Source of the DNA: JAHDFB01 sp964607315
GTDB lineage: Bacteria; Bacteroidota; Bacteroidia; Chitinophagales; Saprospiraceae
Reading direction: 5' to 3'
Length of the DNA: 51,001 nucleotides
Assembly: GCA_964607315.1 (NCBI GenBank)
Contig: CAZSKA010000002.1
Span: 1-51,001 of the forward strand
Of the stretch, positions 41,750 to 49,629 are shown piece after piece. Each line of letters begins with the position of its first letter. Within the stretch, counting starts at the first letter, position 1. The notes beneath the pieces were generated by a model, which was not told the DNA's origin, ran no database searches, and worked only from the letters and a program-made list of their open reading frames with translations. Made by a program: the position numbers and the translations under genes.

Positions 41750-43288
41750 ATGTGGTTTAAGAAAAAAATGCAAAGTCTGTATGACAGGCTAGAAGCGCCA
41801 TTATTTACATGGCCCGGAAAGAAAGAAATTTTCAAACTCTCACACGCTTTGGCGGGCATTCTCATTACCGGAGCCAGCCGAAGCGGTAAAACATCGGCAG
41901 TCCTGAAATTCATTATTCGAGCATGGTTTAGAGCAGGATTTGGTGGATTACTGGCTGTAACTCGTGTCAATGATACAGACATGTATCTTGATATAGCAGA
42001 TCAATGCGGACGCAAAAACGACATCATTTATTTCCATGAAGGGTCAAATTTACAGCTTAATATTTTGGAGTTTGAGCTATCACGATATAAGGATGGCGAG
42101 ATGGATTTGGAGCATGTCATAGATAATTTATTGATGATTCATGAGATGATTTCTAATTATGAATCTGGTGGAGGCGGCAGAAACGATGAAGATAAATTTT
42201 GGAAAAATTCAGCTAAAAATCTATTGACTTATAGCCTATCGTTACTCATTTTGTCAAAAGGAAAAGTGACCTGGCGACATCTTCGAAAAGTGGCACAAGA
42301 TGCTCTAAATGAGGAAGAATTAAGTCGATATTTTGAGCTGTGGGCAATCATGCAAAGCCACGTTCAAGACAGCGAAGACTGGCAAAATTCATGGGCAGAA
42401 TATAGTGAATGGCGCGCGCATAATGTGTTTATCGATGTGTTTGACACAGCCAATGCAAGAGAGGATTTAAGTGGAGACGAACAGGAAATGATGCGTGATG
42501 TTGGAGATTATTTCCTAAGACAATTTAGCAAGCTCGCTCCGAAAACAAAATCCATTGTTTTAGAGATCATCAGTAGTATTTGTAGACCGTTTGAGACGTC
42601 TAAAATTTTGAAAAAGCATTTTGCCTCTGGGTTTTCTTCAGAGCTTCATCCGCGCCGAACCTATCAGGAAAACAAGATTGTCATCTGTGGTTTTGGGGTT
42701 AAGGAACATGGGTTATCTGGGCTGATCGCAACAGGAATTATGAAGCTGATTTATACGCAAGAATGGGAACGCAGAGACCTTGAAAAAGAAGGTATTAAAG
42801 CTTCCCCAATCGCACTTGTTTTGGATGAATTCCAGTTTTATTTAAATGCCGCTTCGAAAGATTCATTATATGTATCGACCGCTGGTGGAAGCTTAATCGC
42901 CAATATTTTTGTCACTCAGAACATCGACAATATAATCATGTCGATGGGTGGTCAAAATGCCGAAGCCAAAGCCCGCAGTTTATGCGGTAATCTATCGACA
43001 AAAATATTCTGTGCCAATGGAAATTTCACCACCAATAAATGGGCTAGTGACATGATCGGATCACACTTTATTGATACGAAATCCACCTCAATTAATTTTG
43101 AAACGGGCAGTAAACAATCATTCAATCAGCACTATCACCCTAAGGTGCCTATAGATCATTTTACGATGCTGAAAACGGGTCGAAAAGAAAATAAATTTTG
43201 CGTTGAAGCCGTCGTATTTCAAACAGGTAAAACATGGCTTATGGGGCAGAATTTTGAGCAGATCAGCTTCATGCAAGATCACAAATGA
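41750..43288 (+). CDS. VirD4/TraD-type coupling ATPase without N-terminal membrane anchor
   Basis: 512 residues. Walker A is G41-ASRSG-K47-T48; Walker B is ALVLDEF with D359 and E360. A TraM-recognition-like C-terminal half has SLIANIFVTQNIDNIIMSM and LCGNLSTKIFCANG. Coupling proteins pump relaxase-bound DNA toward the secretion channel. Typical VirD4/TraD proteins have two N-terminal membrane helices; here the ATPase starts almost at residue 30 with a soluble KMQSLYDRLEAPLFTWPG leader. The frame is open from 41750 and preceded by a gap holding a small direct repeat (AATTTAATT), so truncation is not obvious. Flanking membrane proteins may replace the anchor. Confidence 0.88.
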   Translation: MWFKKKMQSLYDRLEAPLFTWPGKKEIFKLSHALAGILITGASRSGKTSAVLKFIIRAWFRAGFGGLLAVTRVNDTDMYLDIADQCGRKNDIIYFHEGSNLQLNILEFELSRYKDGEMDLEHVIDNLLMIHEMISNYESGGGGRNDEDKFWKNSAKNLLTYSLSLLILSKGKVTWRHLRKVAQDALNEEELSRYFELWAIMQSHVQDSEDWQNSWAEYSEWRAHNVFIDVFDTANAREDLSGDEQEMMRDVGDYFLRQFSKLAPKTKSIVLEIISSICRPFETSKILKKHFASGFSSELHPRRTYQENKIVICGFGVKEHGLSGLIATGIMKLIYTQEWERRDLEKEGIKASPIALVLDEFQFYLNAASKDSLYVSTAGGSLIANIFVTQNIDNIIMSMGGQNAEAKARSLCGNLSTKIFCANGNFTTNKWASDMIGSHFIDTKSTSINFETGSKQSFNQHYHPKVPIDHFTMLKTGRKENKFCVEAVVFQTGKTWLMGQNFEQISFMQDHK

Positions 43289-43342
43289 TGATCATTTCAA
43301 GCAAGTATCCTTATCATTTCATCACCATTAAATTCATTACTC

Positions 43343-44059
43343 ATGATTACAAAAGCGTCTAATCAAACGGGGAAATTACGCACCGTTCCCGTCTTCAGCG
43401 ATCTTGGCATGATGGTTGAATTCTATCGCTCCAAAATTTGGAAGAATCTTTTTAATGGTAACCAAAAAGCCTACTGGACAGTCTTTTTGTGGCTCTTTGC
43501 AGTTAAAGTTGAGATGTTCGGTCTTTTACTGCGCTCTGTATTTCGATACAATTTCGGGCGGCATACAAGCGGTTTTTTACTGAGTATTTGGACGGTATCA
43601 ATGTTGGTTGCCTTGAATGCCAATGCCGTGGAAGGATATCTTTTCACGCTCGTACCATTCGGCGCGCCAATCCTTATGATTGGCATTGAATGGGAGACAT
43701 TTTTGAATCTCATTTGGTTTAATGTGCGCTCACAAAATGTTGTCATTTTAACGGCTGTATTTTGGGTTTTTCACCTGATTCATGTTGTGCGGATTTATGC
43801 AGACAAAGGCGAAATAGATGATCATTTAAAGCGCGGATCATCATGGATAAAACGATTATTCCCTCATTCTAAATTCATCACAGAATTTAAAATTCAATGT
43901 TTCATTGAGCCAATAATCGGGATTATTTCAGGGTATTTATTTTGGGTTTTTGGCGATGATGTTTGGATGTTTTTCATCTTAAGCATAAGCGGATTTTGTC
44001 TCTTTATTCAAGAATTTTCTGACCATGCCTATCAATATTATCATGACCGATATACCTAG
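43343..44059 (+). CDS. island multi-pass membrane protein, unknown
   Basis: 238 residues with about six membrane helices (starting around 43, 70, 95, 125, 180 and 202) and a soluble N-terminus (ITKASNQTGKLRTVPVFSDLG). I do not recognise a family. It lies between the coupling ATPase and the relaxase on the same strand, so it is a good candidate for a membrane component that works with the ATPase. Confidence 0.7.
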   Translation: MITKASNQTGKLRTVPVFSDLGMMVEFYRSKIWKNLFNGNQKAYWTVFLWLFAVKVEMFGLLLRSVFRYNFGRHTSGFLLSIWTVSMLVALNANAVEGYLFTLVPFGAPILMIGIEWETFLNLIWFNVRSQNVVILTAVFWVFHLIHVVRIYADKGEIDDHLKRGSSWIKRLFPHSKFITEFKIQCFIEPIIGIISGYLFWVFGDDVWMFFILSISGFCLFIQEFSDHAYQYYHDRYT

Positions 44060-44086
44060 AAAAAACCATTAAATTAAATCCATACC

Positions 44087-44114
44087 TGAACCAAGTTTGA
44101 ACCTTAAATGAACA
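44087..44114 (+). promoter_or_regulatory. three phased TGAAC repeats upstream of the relaxase
   Basis: TGAACC at 44087, TGAACC at 44098 and TGAACA at 44109 are spaced exactly 11 bases, about one helical turn. The same word appears as the arms of an inverted repeat at 44210-44233. This looks like a protein-binding array such as an operator or origin-of-transfer accessory site. Confidence 0.6.
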
Positions 44115-44209
44115 AGCGTGTCCGTACCGATTTTACCCTACAAGCAGTATGCTTGGAGAAAAAGTATATGACCATAAATAAAAAAAATATTTCCCTCTTA
44201 AAAACCATC

Positions 44210-44233
44210 GGTTCATTGACCCAAAAATGAACC
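44210..44233. promoter_or_regulatory. GGTTCAT/ATGAACC inverted repeat before the relaxase start
   Basis: A perfect 7-bp inverted repeat with a 10-base spacer, ending 26 bases before the relaxase ATG. The arms are the TGAACC word seen in the phased array at 44087-44114. A smaller CAAGC/GCTTG repeat is at 44141-44155. Confidence 0.6.
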
Positions 44234-44259
44234 TTTAAAAAATAAAAAGGATATAAATT

Positions 44260-47046
44260 ATGATGAAAATAATCGTGAATAAAAATGCCAACGGACTTGT
44301 TAAATACTTTACAACGAGCTTAACAAAAGATGATTATTATTTTGATCAAAAATCTATACCAGGTCGCTTTCATGGTAACTTAAAAAAAGATTTTAATTTA
44401 TCCGATAAAGTTAGTCACAAAATTTTCTCAAAATTGGCTCATGGAATAAATCCGAAAACGGGAAAATCATTAACGCCGAGAAAAGTAAAAAATGCCAATT
44501 CAAGTTACGAGGTAACATTTAGTGCGCCAAAAAGTGTCTCGCTTATCATGATGCTTTCTGATGAACAAACAAAGAAGGATATTTTACAAGCTCATCGTTT
44601 TGCTGTTAACAAAGCAATGGAATCTATTGAGCATGATGCAATGGTTCAAACAAGGATTGAAGGACGAAAAATGAACGTACGTTCTGGTTCACTATTATTT
44701 GCAAGATTTGATCACCTCACTTCCAGACCCGTTGTAGATGAAAATTTATCTGATAAATCTTATGTGTCGGATATGAATTTGCACTCCCACAATATCATTT
44801 TCAATGTTTCGCAATATCAAGGAAAATATTTAGCCCTAAAGGCAAATTTAATCTTTCAAAACAGCGCATACCATAAAGAAATTTATCACTCCACCCTTTC
44901 AAAAAGACTTCAAGACATTGGATTTGAAATTGAACGCGGTCGTGAATCATGGGAAATAAAATCGATAGGATTAACGCGTAGAACATTGTTGAAATTTTCT
45001 AATAGGCTGTTACAGGTCGAAAAATTAGCAAAAGAATTAGGTATTACATCAGCATCAGGAAAATCAAAAATTGCCGCTGGTTCACGATCAAGAAAATCCG
45101 CCATGCGACAAGATATAAACTTGCGCAAGGTTTGGGACGATCGTTTAACAGCGATTGAACGCAAGGCAATTAAAAATGCGCGCAAGGCGGAGCAAGGCAA
45201 AGGCAATCCCTCTGCATTGAGCATCACCGCAGAGCGCGCCATTGAAAAGGCTCTGTCAAAATGTTTGGAGCGCCAATCAACCGCGCCTGTCAAACGGGTA
45301 TTGGCGGAAGGGCTAAAACTGACCTACGGGAAATATACGGTTAAGGATTTGGAAGAGACGTTAGAAAAACGAGATGATCTTATTGGCGCGCGAAAATTCT
45401 ACACTGATCACATCACCACAAAAGAGCACATTCATCTTGAAAAAAAAATGGTGAGGATCTGCGCGCAATCGAAAAACAAAATCCGTGCTCTCAACCCCCA
45501 TTATAAGATCAAACGAGAATTTTTAAATGAAGATCAAAGGCAAGCGATTACTGCGCTCGTGAACACAACCGATCAAGTCAGTTTGTTAACGGGCAAGGCG
45601 GGAACGGGCAAGACGAGTTTACTATTGGAGCTCCAAACCGCTACGCATGAGGCCGGTAAAGATTTAATTGCGCTTGCGCCGTCCTCTGTCGCCTCGCGTG
45701 ATGTGATGGTCAAGGAGGGGTTTAAAAACGCCAATACCATTGCCTCATTTTTGAATGATCGCAAGGCGCACGCGCGCTGTCAGGATCAAGTTTTATTGAT
45801 CGATGAGGCAGGCATGGTCGGTACGAAAACGTTTGTCAAAGTTTTAGACATCGCCAAAAAACATAACTTGAAAGTGATTTTAAGCGCTGATCCACAGCAA
45901 CATAAAAGCCCAGAGGCGGGCGCGCCGATCCAATTACTATTGGAGCATGCACGGCTAAAACCTATTCGTGTAGAGAAGATTTTGCGGCAGAAAAATAATC
46001 CTGAATATAAAAGGGCAGTGCAATGCTTATCCGATGGTCGTCCGCGATTGGGGTTTAAAATTCTTAATGAAATGGGCGCGGTGCATGCCGAGCCAGATAC
46101 ACAAAAACGTCATGAGATAATCGCCAAGGCCTATACCGATGCACTTAAAAACAAACGTTCTGTTTTGGTGGTCTCCCCCACCCATGCGGAAGGGATGATG
46201 ATCAATGAACAAATAAGAAAAACATTGAAACTCCATGACCGTATTCAAAATAAAGATCATCGGTATATCATGAACATACCGTTGAATTTAACCACAGCAG
46301 AAAAACAAGATTTCGCGCAATACGAGCAAGGGCAAATGATTCAGTTTTTTAGAAATACAACAGGGTTTAAGGCGGGTGATAAATATATGGTCAAGGGGCG
46401 CAATCACTTAAATCAGGTGATTATTGCCGATCCCAAAACGGGGCAAGAAACGATGTTGCGATTGGAGCATACAGATCGTTTCGCGCTGTATCGTCAGGAT
46501 GAAATTATTCTCTCACAGGGTGATAAAATTCGACTGACTCAAAACGGCAAAACAAAAGAGAAGAAATTGCGCGTCTATAACGGACAAGAATTTTCGATCA
46601 AGAGCTTTGGCAAAAATGGAGACATTCAGCTTTCAAATGGCAAAATTCTTGGTCGTGACTTTGGACATTTTCGCTATGGGTATACGAGCACTTCGCATGC
46701 CTCACAAGGAAAAACCGTTGATGAAATTTTGATCGCGCAAAGTGCCTTAAGTTTCCCTGCGAGCAATGCCAAACAATTCTACGTGAGTTGTTCGCGTGGT
46801 CGCCATGGGCTTCAAATATTCACCGATGATAAAGATGAATTAAGAAAGGCAATTGATCGATCAGGCAATCCTATGCATGCCAAAGAATTGGAAGACCTTC
46901 ATAAAGAGCAACTACAGCGTGCCCAACTAAAATATTATATGGACAGTTTTAAAACACAAAATTATGAGCCAGAAAGGAGACAACACACACCAAACTACAT
47001 CCCACCAGAACACCCAAGTCGGGACGAATACGAACGGGATATTTAA
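44260..47046 (+). CDS. MobF-type conjugative relaxase-helicase (TrwC/TraI family)
   Basis: 928 residues. The TrwC relaxase domain (1 to about 300) has the catalytic tyrosine pair Y26/Y27, and the metal-binding histidine motif H175-S-H177 in DMNLHSHNIIFN. The helicase half has Walker A G445-KAGTGK-T452 (K451), Walker B with D515/E516 in LLIDEAGM, a motif near LKVILSADPQQ, and a C-terminal UvrD-like YTSTSHASQGKT and YVSCSRGR. It nicks the transfer origin and unwinds the strand. A GGATATAAATT stretch precedes the ATG. The 5' third is AT-rich like the host, while from about 45120 on it is GC-richer with many CGCGC words, so the gene may be chimeric or acquired. The last 83 bases are overlapped by another gene. 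Confidence 0.92.
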   Translation: MMKIIVNKNANGLVKYFTTSLTKDDYYFDQKSIPGRFHGNLKKDFNLSDKVSHKIFSKLAHGINPKTGKSLTPRKVKNANSSYEVTFSAPKSVSLIMMLSDEQTKKDILQAHRFAVNKAMESIEHDAMVQTRIEGRKMNVRSGSLLFARFDHLTSRPVVDENLSDKSYVSDMNLHSHNIIFNVSQYQGKYLALKANLIFQNSAYHKEIYHSTLSKRLQDIGFEIERGRESWEIKSIGLTRRTLLKFSNRLLQVEKLAKELGITSASGKSKIAAGSRSRKSAMRQDINLRKVWDDRLTAIERKAIKNARKAEQGKGNPSALSITAERAIEKALSKCLERQSTAPVKRVLAEGLKLTYGKYTVKDLEETLEKRDDLIGARKFYTDHITTKEHIHLEKKMVRICAQSKNKIRALNPHYKIKREFLNEDQRQAITALVNTTDQVSLLTGKAGTGKTSLLLELQTATHEAGKDLIALAPSSVASRDVMVKEGFKNANTIASFLNDRKAHARCQDQVLLIDEAGMVGTKTFVKVLDIAKKHNLKVILSADPQQHKSPEAGAPIQLLLEHARLKPIRVEKILRQKNNPEYKRAVQCLSDGRPRLGFKILNEMGAVHAEPDTQKRHEIIAKAYTDALKNKRSVLVVSPTHAEGMMINEQIRKTLKLHDRIQNKDHRYIMNIPLNLTTAEKQDFAQYEQGQMIQFFRNTTGFKAGDKYMVKGRNHLNQVIIADPKTGQETMLRLEHTDRFALYRQDEIILSQGDKIRLTQNGKTKEKKLRVYNGQEFSIKSFGKNGDIQLSNGKILGRDFGHFRYGYTSTSHASQGKTVDEILIAQSALSFPASNAKQFYVSCSRGRHGLQIFTDDKDELRKAIDRSGNPMHAKELEDLHKEQLQRAQLKYYMDSFKTQNYEPERRQHTPNYIPPEHPSRDEYERDI

Positions 47047-47398
47047 CCACTTAAATCGCGGAAAAACGTCTTCGCATTCTATAACGCAACGCTTTGCGTA
47101 TTTTGGGATAAACAAAAATGGGCGTTCATTGCGTCTCAGATTTTTATTAAAAGATGGGCGCAGGGTGCAAGTATCCTATGCGGTATTGCCAAATGTTATT
47201 TTGCAAAGCGATCAGGTTTTAGAGATTAATACAGGGCAATTTCGTATCACAATTAATGGGCGCGGATTAGAGGTTTTAGAAGAATATATAGCCCGTGAAA
47301 TTGTGAACTGGATCAAAGAAAGTGAAACGCTTTTGGATGATAAAGACGAGCACGTTTTTGTTAGTGAAATTAAAATAGAAGGGAATATTCAAATGTAA
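46964..47398 (+). CDS. small hypothetical protein overlapping the relaxase end
   Basis: 144 residues in a different frame from the relaxase, sharing its last 83 bases. The N-terminus is low-complexity and polar (THQTTSHQNTQVGTNTNG), then a likely small beta-rich domain (LRLRFLLKDGRRVQVSYAVLPNVILQSDQVLEINTG, about 55-90) followed by a helix. No family recognised. Codon use in the non-overlapping part is like the relaxase (CGC and GCG codons), which supports reality. A start later at an internal codon cannot be excluded, but the region from about 47080 on is clearly coding-like. Confidence 0.65.
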   Translation: MSQKGDNTHQTTSHQNTQVGTNTNGIFNHLNRGKTSSHSITQRFAYFGINKNGRSLRLRFLLKDGRRVQVSYAVLPNVILQSDQVLEINTGQFRITINGRGLEVLEEYIAREIVNWIKESETLLDDKDEHVFVSEIKIEGNIQM

Positions 47399-47416
47399 AT
47401 TTTAAAATAAATATTA

Positions 47417-47827
47417 ATGAGAAATTTTAATGTTCAGTCTGGGGTTATCGCGCCAGAGAAAATAAAAAGAACCATTGATCACCGCATATCTCATTTTGAT
47501 GCCTTGAAGAAAATTGAATTTTTAAAGACTTTGGCACGGACGGAAAAACAGAAAAAAGACTTGGATAAAATTAAATCCGAGTTGATTCAAACCGAACAAA
47601 AAAAACATGAAATTCGCGCTGTAAGAAACGTAAATTATACGCTCGGTTTGAGAACAGGAATTCACTTAGTAGATCATCGGCAATCTATTTTAAAACAGGA
47701 TGAAAATAAAGATTGGAAAGCGAGACAAGATGCAATTAAAAAATCAATCGCGCTGTACAAGGAAAACATGTCGTTGACGAAAAATTTTAAAAAGTCAAAG
47801 ACGAAAACGATAGATCGTGAAAAATAA
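47417..47827 (+). CDS. small basic coiled-coil protein of the island
   Basis: 136 residues, rich in lysine and glutamate, predicted coiled coil over about 28-65 (DALKKIEFLKTLARTEKQKKD) and a basic tail. No family recognised. It sits between the gene overlapping the relaxase and the short RadC gene, with 18-21-base gaps, so the three small genes look like one message. Confidence 0.65.
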   Translation: MRNFNVQSGVIAPEKIKRTIDHRISHFDALKKIEFLKTLARTEKQKKDLDKIKSELIQTEQKKHEIRAVRNVNYTLGLRTGIHLVDHRQSILKQDENKDWKARQDAIKKSIALYKENMSLTKNFKKSKTKTIDREK

Positions 47828-47848
47828 AGAAGAGAAAGGAGCAAAAAC

Positions 47849-48307
47849 ATGACAATTAACGTACCGAACATTGTGAATGAAATTCAACTTGTTTATAAAA
47901 CCAAAGTACCCAAAGAGGATCGCCCAAAAATTATAGCGTCTGATGATGCGTATGATGTTTTTAGAAATAATTGGAGCGCGCAGATGGGATTGATAGAAGA
48001 ATTTAATATGTTGTTATTGGATCGATCTAATCGTGTCATGGCGATGTCAAATATTTCAAAGGGCGGCATCAGCGCAACACTTATCGATATAAAAATTGTA
48101 TTTGCCACCGCTCTATTGGGGCGCGCATCGTCCATCATTCTGGCGCACAATCATCCCTCTGGAAATCTTTCTCCCAGTCAGGCCGATATAAAACTCACTA
48201 AAAAATTTATGCGCGCCTCTGAGATTCTGGATATCAAATTATTTGATCACCTTATACTTTCACCTGAAGGTAATTACTATTCCTTTGCCGAGAACAACGC
48301 GTTATAG
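47849..48307 (+). CDS. short RadC-like JAB/MPN+ protein of mobile elements
   Basis: 152 residues, JAB domain only, without the helix-hairpin-helix part of the chromosomal RadC. The JAMM site is complete: H100, H102, S110, D113 (HNHPSGNLSPSQAD). Such short forms are a frequent passenger of Bacteroidota conjugative elements and plasmids. Function in the element is unknown; a role in protecting incoming or transferred DNA is often suggested but not shown. An AGAAAGGAG ribosome binding site is clear. Confidence 0.92.
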   Translation: MTINVPNIVNEIQLVYKTKVPKEDRPKIIASDDAYDVFRNNWSAQMGLIEEFNMLLLDRSNRVMAMSNISKGGISATLIDIKIVFATALLGRASSIILAHNHPSGNLSPSQADIKLTKKFMRASEILDIKLFDHLILSPEGNYYSFAENNAL

Positions 48308-48618
48308 TCCGCAATTACACCGCCATAGCTTTAACGCATCCTTATCTACAAATCGTAGGCCACCCCTGAGACGATTGAATAAATAAGACAAGGGCACGTT
48401 TGCAAAACGTGTTTATATACCCTTGTCGTTTTGGGCAATCAGGCGCATCTTCGCCCGTTAGGTTTGAAGATATATCTACCAAAGCCTAACGCCCCATAAA
48501 AGCGAAAAGGCAGATCGTTTAGACCTACTTTTTCGTGACCTCACATCAGGTACAATATATAAGATTTTTAAACGTAGTGCATAACTATTTGTTAGGCGTT
48601 AAATAATGTATGATCACC
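48308..48618. other. hairpin-rich non-coding block, attC-like at its right
   Basis: About 310 bases without a gene. A nested hairpin at 48388-48426 pairs ACAAGGG with CCCTTGT and, inside, CACGTTT with AAACGTG. CGTTAGG/CCTAACG words lie at 48457 and 48485. GCCTAAC (48484-48490) and GTTAGGC (48591-48597) bound a 114-base block with nested CGTTTA/TAAACG and ACCT/AGGT pairs, similar in order to an integron attC site. It could instead be replication- or transfer-origin structure. Confidence 0.5.
48388..48426. repeat. nested hairpin
   Basis: Outer arms ACAAGGG (48388-48394) and CCCTTGT (48420-48426); inner arms CACGTTT (48395-48401) and AAACGTG (48405-48411) with a 3-base loop. Located 80 bases after the RadC stop; there is no T run, so it is not a standard terminator. 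Confidence 0.65.
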
Positions 48619-48942
48619 TCATTCAAAATCAACTAATTTCAATTGGTTTTGATCTGCGACATATACTTTCCACGCTTTGGATTGCGCGTCATGATCCAAC
48701 CATTGAATCACAAAATCAATGACATCGTCATAGTACTCAAATTCTCGCTCATCCATAAAATGGGATCTATATCCTGTATTTGTCATCGGTAATTGCTTCC
48801 GATCATCCCGAATTATTTCAGTATGAGTCATGCAAAACCCTTGAATTTCCTTGTACCCATGTCCCCAATTTGGATTGTGTCTTACCGTAATTGAAATGCC
48901 TTGCCAAACGATCTGATGGATTTCGTTGTTTTCCTTGTTCAT
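48619..48942 (-). CDS. conserved mobile-element protein (TGYRSHF type)
   Basis: 107 residues. The block PMTNTGYRSHF followed by VIDFVIQWLDHDAQSKAWKVYVADQNQLKL, with WQGISITVRHNPNW near the start, matches from memory a small family frequent on alphaproteobacterial plasmids and integrative elements (PLPITETGYRSHF, then WLDAEA). Function unknown. Its start overlaps the stop of the gene at 48939 by 4 bases, so the two are coupled. No membrane segment or signal. The cross-phylum likeness is a recall, not a computed match. Confidence 0.75.
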   Translation of the reverse strand: MNKENNEIHQIVWQGISITVRHNPNWGHGYKEIQGFCMTHTEIIRDDRKQLPMTNTGYRSHFMDEREFEYYDDVIDFVIQWLDHDAQSKAWKVYVADQNQLKLVDFE

Positions 48943-49307
48943 TTTAGGATCTCCCTTTGTAATTTGAGAACGATGTTTTGAATGGTGCCGTCAAGAATAA
49001 TACTTTGCCCCGAACATGTTCTCCCCCAATACTCACCTACATCACTGCATAAAATGATCTCATCCAATGAAAACAGATGATCCGACAGCCAATCACTGAC
49101 AAGCCACCATTCATAAATTTCATTGGCGTTTTCGCGGTGGGGTTTATAATTCATTATATTGTCAAAATGAATACCTCCAAGACAATCGCTTGATTGTAGA
49201 GCATCATTAATAAGCTCCGTCTGATTGACGATAATATGATTTTTAATGAAGCGTTCAGCTAACTCGTGAATGTTCCTATCAAAGCCGTAAATTTTAGTCT
49301 TCGTCAT
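48939..49307 (-). CDS. conserved mobile-element protein (EWWLVSDWL / WGRTxSGQ type)
   Basis: 122 residues with NEIYEWWLVSDWLSDHLFSLDEII followed by VGEYWGRTCSGQSIILDGTIQNI. This motif order is, as I recall, typical of another uncharacterised small family on alphaproteobacterial conjugative plasmids, where it is often beside the TGYRSHF protein, the same pairing as here. It is soluble, function unknown. A GGAAAGGACA ribosome binding site precedes the ATG. Confidence 0.75.
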   Translation of the reverse strand: MTKTKIYGFDRNIHELAERFIKNHIIVNQTELINDALQSSDCLGGIHFDNIMNYKPHRENANEIYEWWLVSDWLSDHLFSLDEIILCSDVGEYWGRTCSGQSIILDGTIQNIVLKLQREILK

Positions 49308-49423
49308 ATGTTGTCCTTTCCAAAATGGTTAATGGTTTTTGTGATACAGCCCTCGGGTTTATCCCGAGGAGGGCTGTTCATAAAAATCATGGAAACCCAC
49401 TGATTTAAGGGGGTGTGCCCTGT

Positions 49424-49488
49424 CAAGATTTGGATCTAAAAATACTCTTCCGCCCTTTGGCGGTAGGGAGGTTTTTAGATCCAACTTG
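49424..49488. repeat. 65-base near-perfect palindrome
   Basis: Outer CAAG (49424-49427) and CTTG (49485-49488); then exact 13-base arms TTGGATCTAAAAA (49430-49442) and TTTTTAGATCCAA (49472-49484); at the centre CCGCC/GGCGG around CTTT. It can extrude as a cruciform or fold as a long hairpin. Confidence 0.75.
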
Positions 49489-49577
49489 CCTTGCTCTTTA
49501 CGGGGTGAGGGGCTTTGCCCCTAAAAACAAACAAAGCGCGTACGGGTGTACGCGTACGTACTCCCAATCGGTAGAAA

Positions 49578-49609
49578 TAAAAAAACCGATCCAGAAAATC
49601 TGAACCGGC
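49578..49609 (-). terminator. intrinsic terminator for the small gene at 49630
   Basis: Read on the reverse strand: CCGGTTCAGA, a 3-base loop, TCTGGATCGG (pairing with two G:U), then a run of seven or more T residues, about 20 bases after the stop codon. Confidence 0.7.
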
Positions 49610-49629
49610 TTTAATATTTTGGTTAAAAT

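Larger units (their letters stand above)
49308..49629. other. 322-bp palindrome-rich intergenic block
   Basis: No gene is convincing here; the forward frame at 49415 has no motif and spans the palindromes. The block has a GC hairpin CAGCCCTCGGG...GGGCTG (about 49350-49380), a 65-base near-perfect palindrome (49424-49488), a stem AGGGGC-TTT-GCCCCT (49508-49522), a CGCGTAC/GTACGCG repeat (49537-49554), and a reverse-strand terminator at its right end. This density suggests an origin of replication or transfer. Confidence 0.55.

Noticed and set aside
49415..49603. Forward open frame of 62 codons
   Set aside because: Spans the 65-base palindrome and a GC hairpin, has no motif, and runs against the surrounding reverse-strand genes.
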